NCBI GenBank assembly: GCA_902785935.1
Contig: CADAAN010000004.1
Span: 1 to 39,585, forward strand
DNA from: an uncultured Pseudomonadota bacterium
Lineage (GTDB): Bacteria; Pseudomonadota; Alphaproteobacteria; RF32; CAG-239
Length of the DNA stretch: 39,585 bases
Reading direction: 5' to 3'
Shown here: positions 39,135-39,585 of the stretch, in pieces
How the letters are laid out: the number at the start of each line of letters is the position of its first letter
Numbering within the stretch: position 1 is the stretch's first letter
Notes under the pieces: generated by a model
Databases searched by the model: none
What the model was told of the DNA's origin: nothing
What the model saw: the letters and a program-made list of their open reading frames with translations, nothing else
Program-made: the position numbers and the translations under genes

Positions 39135-39585
39135 ATGAGCAATAAAGTTATCGGTATCGATTTAGGTACAACAAACTCGTGCTTTGCCGTGATGGAAGGC
39201 AAAGATGCTAAAGTTTTGGAAAACTCAGAAGGTGCACGCACAACGCCTTCAATGGTTGCATTTACGGACAACGAGCGTTTGGTCGGTGCAGCGGCAAAAC
39301 GTCAAGCTGTGACAAATCCGGAAAACACGCTTTTTGCAATTAAGCGTTTAATCGGGCGCCGTTTTGATTCTGCCGAAGTCCAAAAGGACAAGGCCACCGC
39401 TCCGTTTAAGATTGTCTCGGGCGATAATGGTGACGCTTGGGTTGAAGTTAAAGGGCAAAAATATGCACCGTCACAAATTTCAGCCATCGTTTTGCAAAAA
39501 ATTAAAGAGTACGCCGAAAGCTATCTTGGTGAAACAATTGAAAAAGCTGTGATTACCGTTCCGGCATATTTTAACGACTCTCAAC
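39135..39585 (+). CDS. dnaK: Chaperone DnaK, N-terminal part
   Basis: The first 150 residues of Hsp70/DnaK, cut by the window end. Hallmarks are [18 protein letters not shown] (phosphate 1 loop), [32 protein letters not shown] and [12 protein letters not shown]. It folds proteins in an ATP cycle with DnaJ and GrpE. The start is preceded by AAAAGGATT. It follows ftsI with its own probable heat-shock promoter in the 150-base gap, so it is probably not part of the division operon. Confidence 0.97.
   Translation, partial: MSNKVIGIDLGTTNSCFAVMEGKDAKVLENSEGARTTPSMVAFTDNERLVGAAAKRQAVTNPENTLFAIKRLIGRRFDSAEVQKDKATAPFKIVSGDNGDAWVEVKGQKYAPSQISAIVLQKIKEYAESYLGETIEKAVITVPAYFNDSQ

Overview
The window looks like chromosomal DNA from an AT-rich, probably uncultured, host- or gut-associated alphaproteobacterium. 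The evidence is a ChpT-type histidine phosphotransferase, a short PopZ-type (DUF2497) protein behind a TolC-family gene, an rpiB-glyA pair, a long-linker FtsZ ending in [10 protein letters not shown], and several secreted protein types (GRSMVEM-type prepilin, BspA-like repeat proteins, a giant cysteine-rich protein) that I associate with gut alphaproteobacterial genomes. The lineage is inference; no rRNA is present.

Layout. 1-2.7 kb: the tail of an acyl-activating enzyme faces a tightly packed nucleoside salvage operon (cdd-PNP-deoA, minus strand). 2.8-7.2 kb: a very large AsmA-family protein with an unusual coiled-coil and acidic tail. 7.4-10.5 kb: tyrS and an orphan ftsZ (minus). 10.7-11.7 kb: a structured leader RNA, a palindromic repeat and a prepilin-like protein. 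11.8-13.5 kb: glyA and rpiB (minus). 13.6-13.8 kb: tRNA-Cys and tRNA-Asn. 13.8-16.7 kb: a small accessory block (secreted nuclease, membrane protein, YwqK/MORN-type repeat protein, structured leader RNA, broken glycyl-tRNA synthetase), bounded by an 18-bp exact direct repeat of the tRNA-Asn 3' end. 16.8-19.1 kb: tolC-like, mini-popZ, OmpA-like lipoprotein. 19.2-22.8 kb: a 1174-residue cysteine-rich secreted protein. 23-24.7 kb: ABC exporter. 24.9-26.5 kb: unknown exported protein plus chpT. 26.6-28.5 kb: a small repeat protein, an orphan, and half of a DEAD-box helicase. 28.6-29.9 kb: yebC-ruvC. 30-35.2 kb: two BspA-like proteins, each behind a structured leader RNA, flanking rpsA and a His-rich small protein. 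35.4-39.6 kb: mraZ-rsmH-ftsL-ftsI, after which the usual division/cell-wall cluster stops and dnaK begins.

Main discovery candidate: four loci (about 10681-10838, 16095-16352, 31236-31400, 34977-35212) share one RNA architecture although their sequences differ. Each has a promoter, two 5' hairpins, a multibranch domain closed by a 7-8 bp helix whose two strands covary, a G/C-rich hairpin whose 3' strand can alternatively pair with a downstream CTCCC-type segment, and then a terminator-like hairpin. Three of the four terminators end in a clean U-tract. Each lies upstream of a gene for an exported or surface protein, at three loci within about 40 nt. This is what a transcription-attenuation leader looks like, and I cannot match it to a named riboswitch class. 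The pairings were found by eye; covariance-model searches would decide.

How the genes work together: most of the window is housekeeping (translation, division, nucleoside salvage, chaperone). It is interleaved with envelope and surface genes, a subset of which appears to be controlled by the shared RNA leader. Much of the rest is single-gene units bounded by hairpin terminators.
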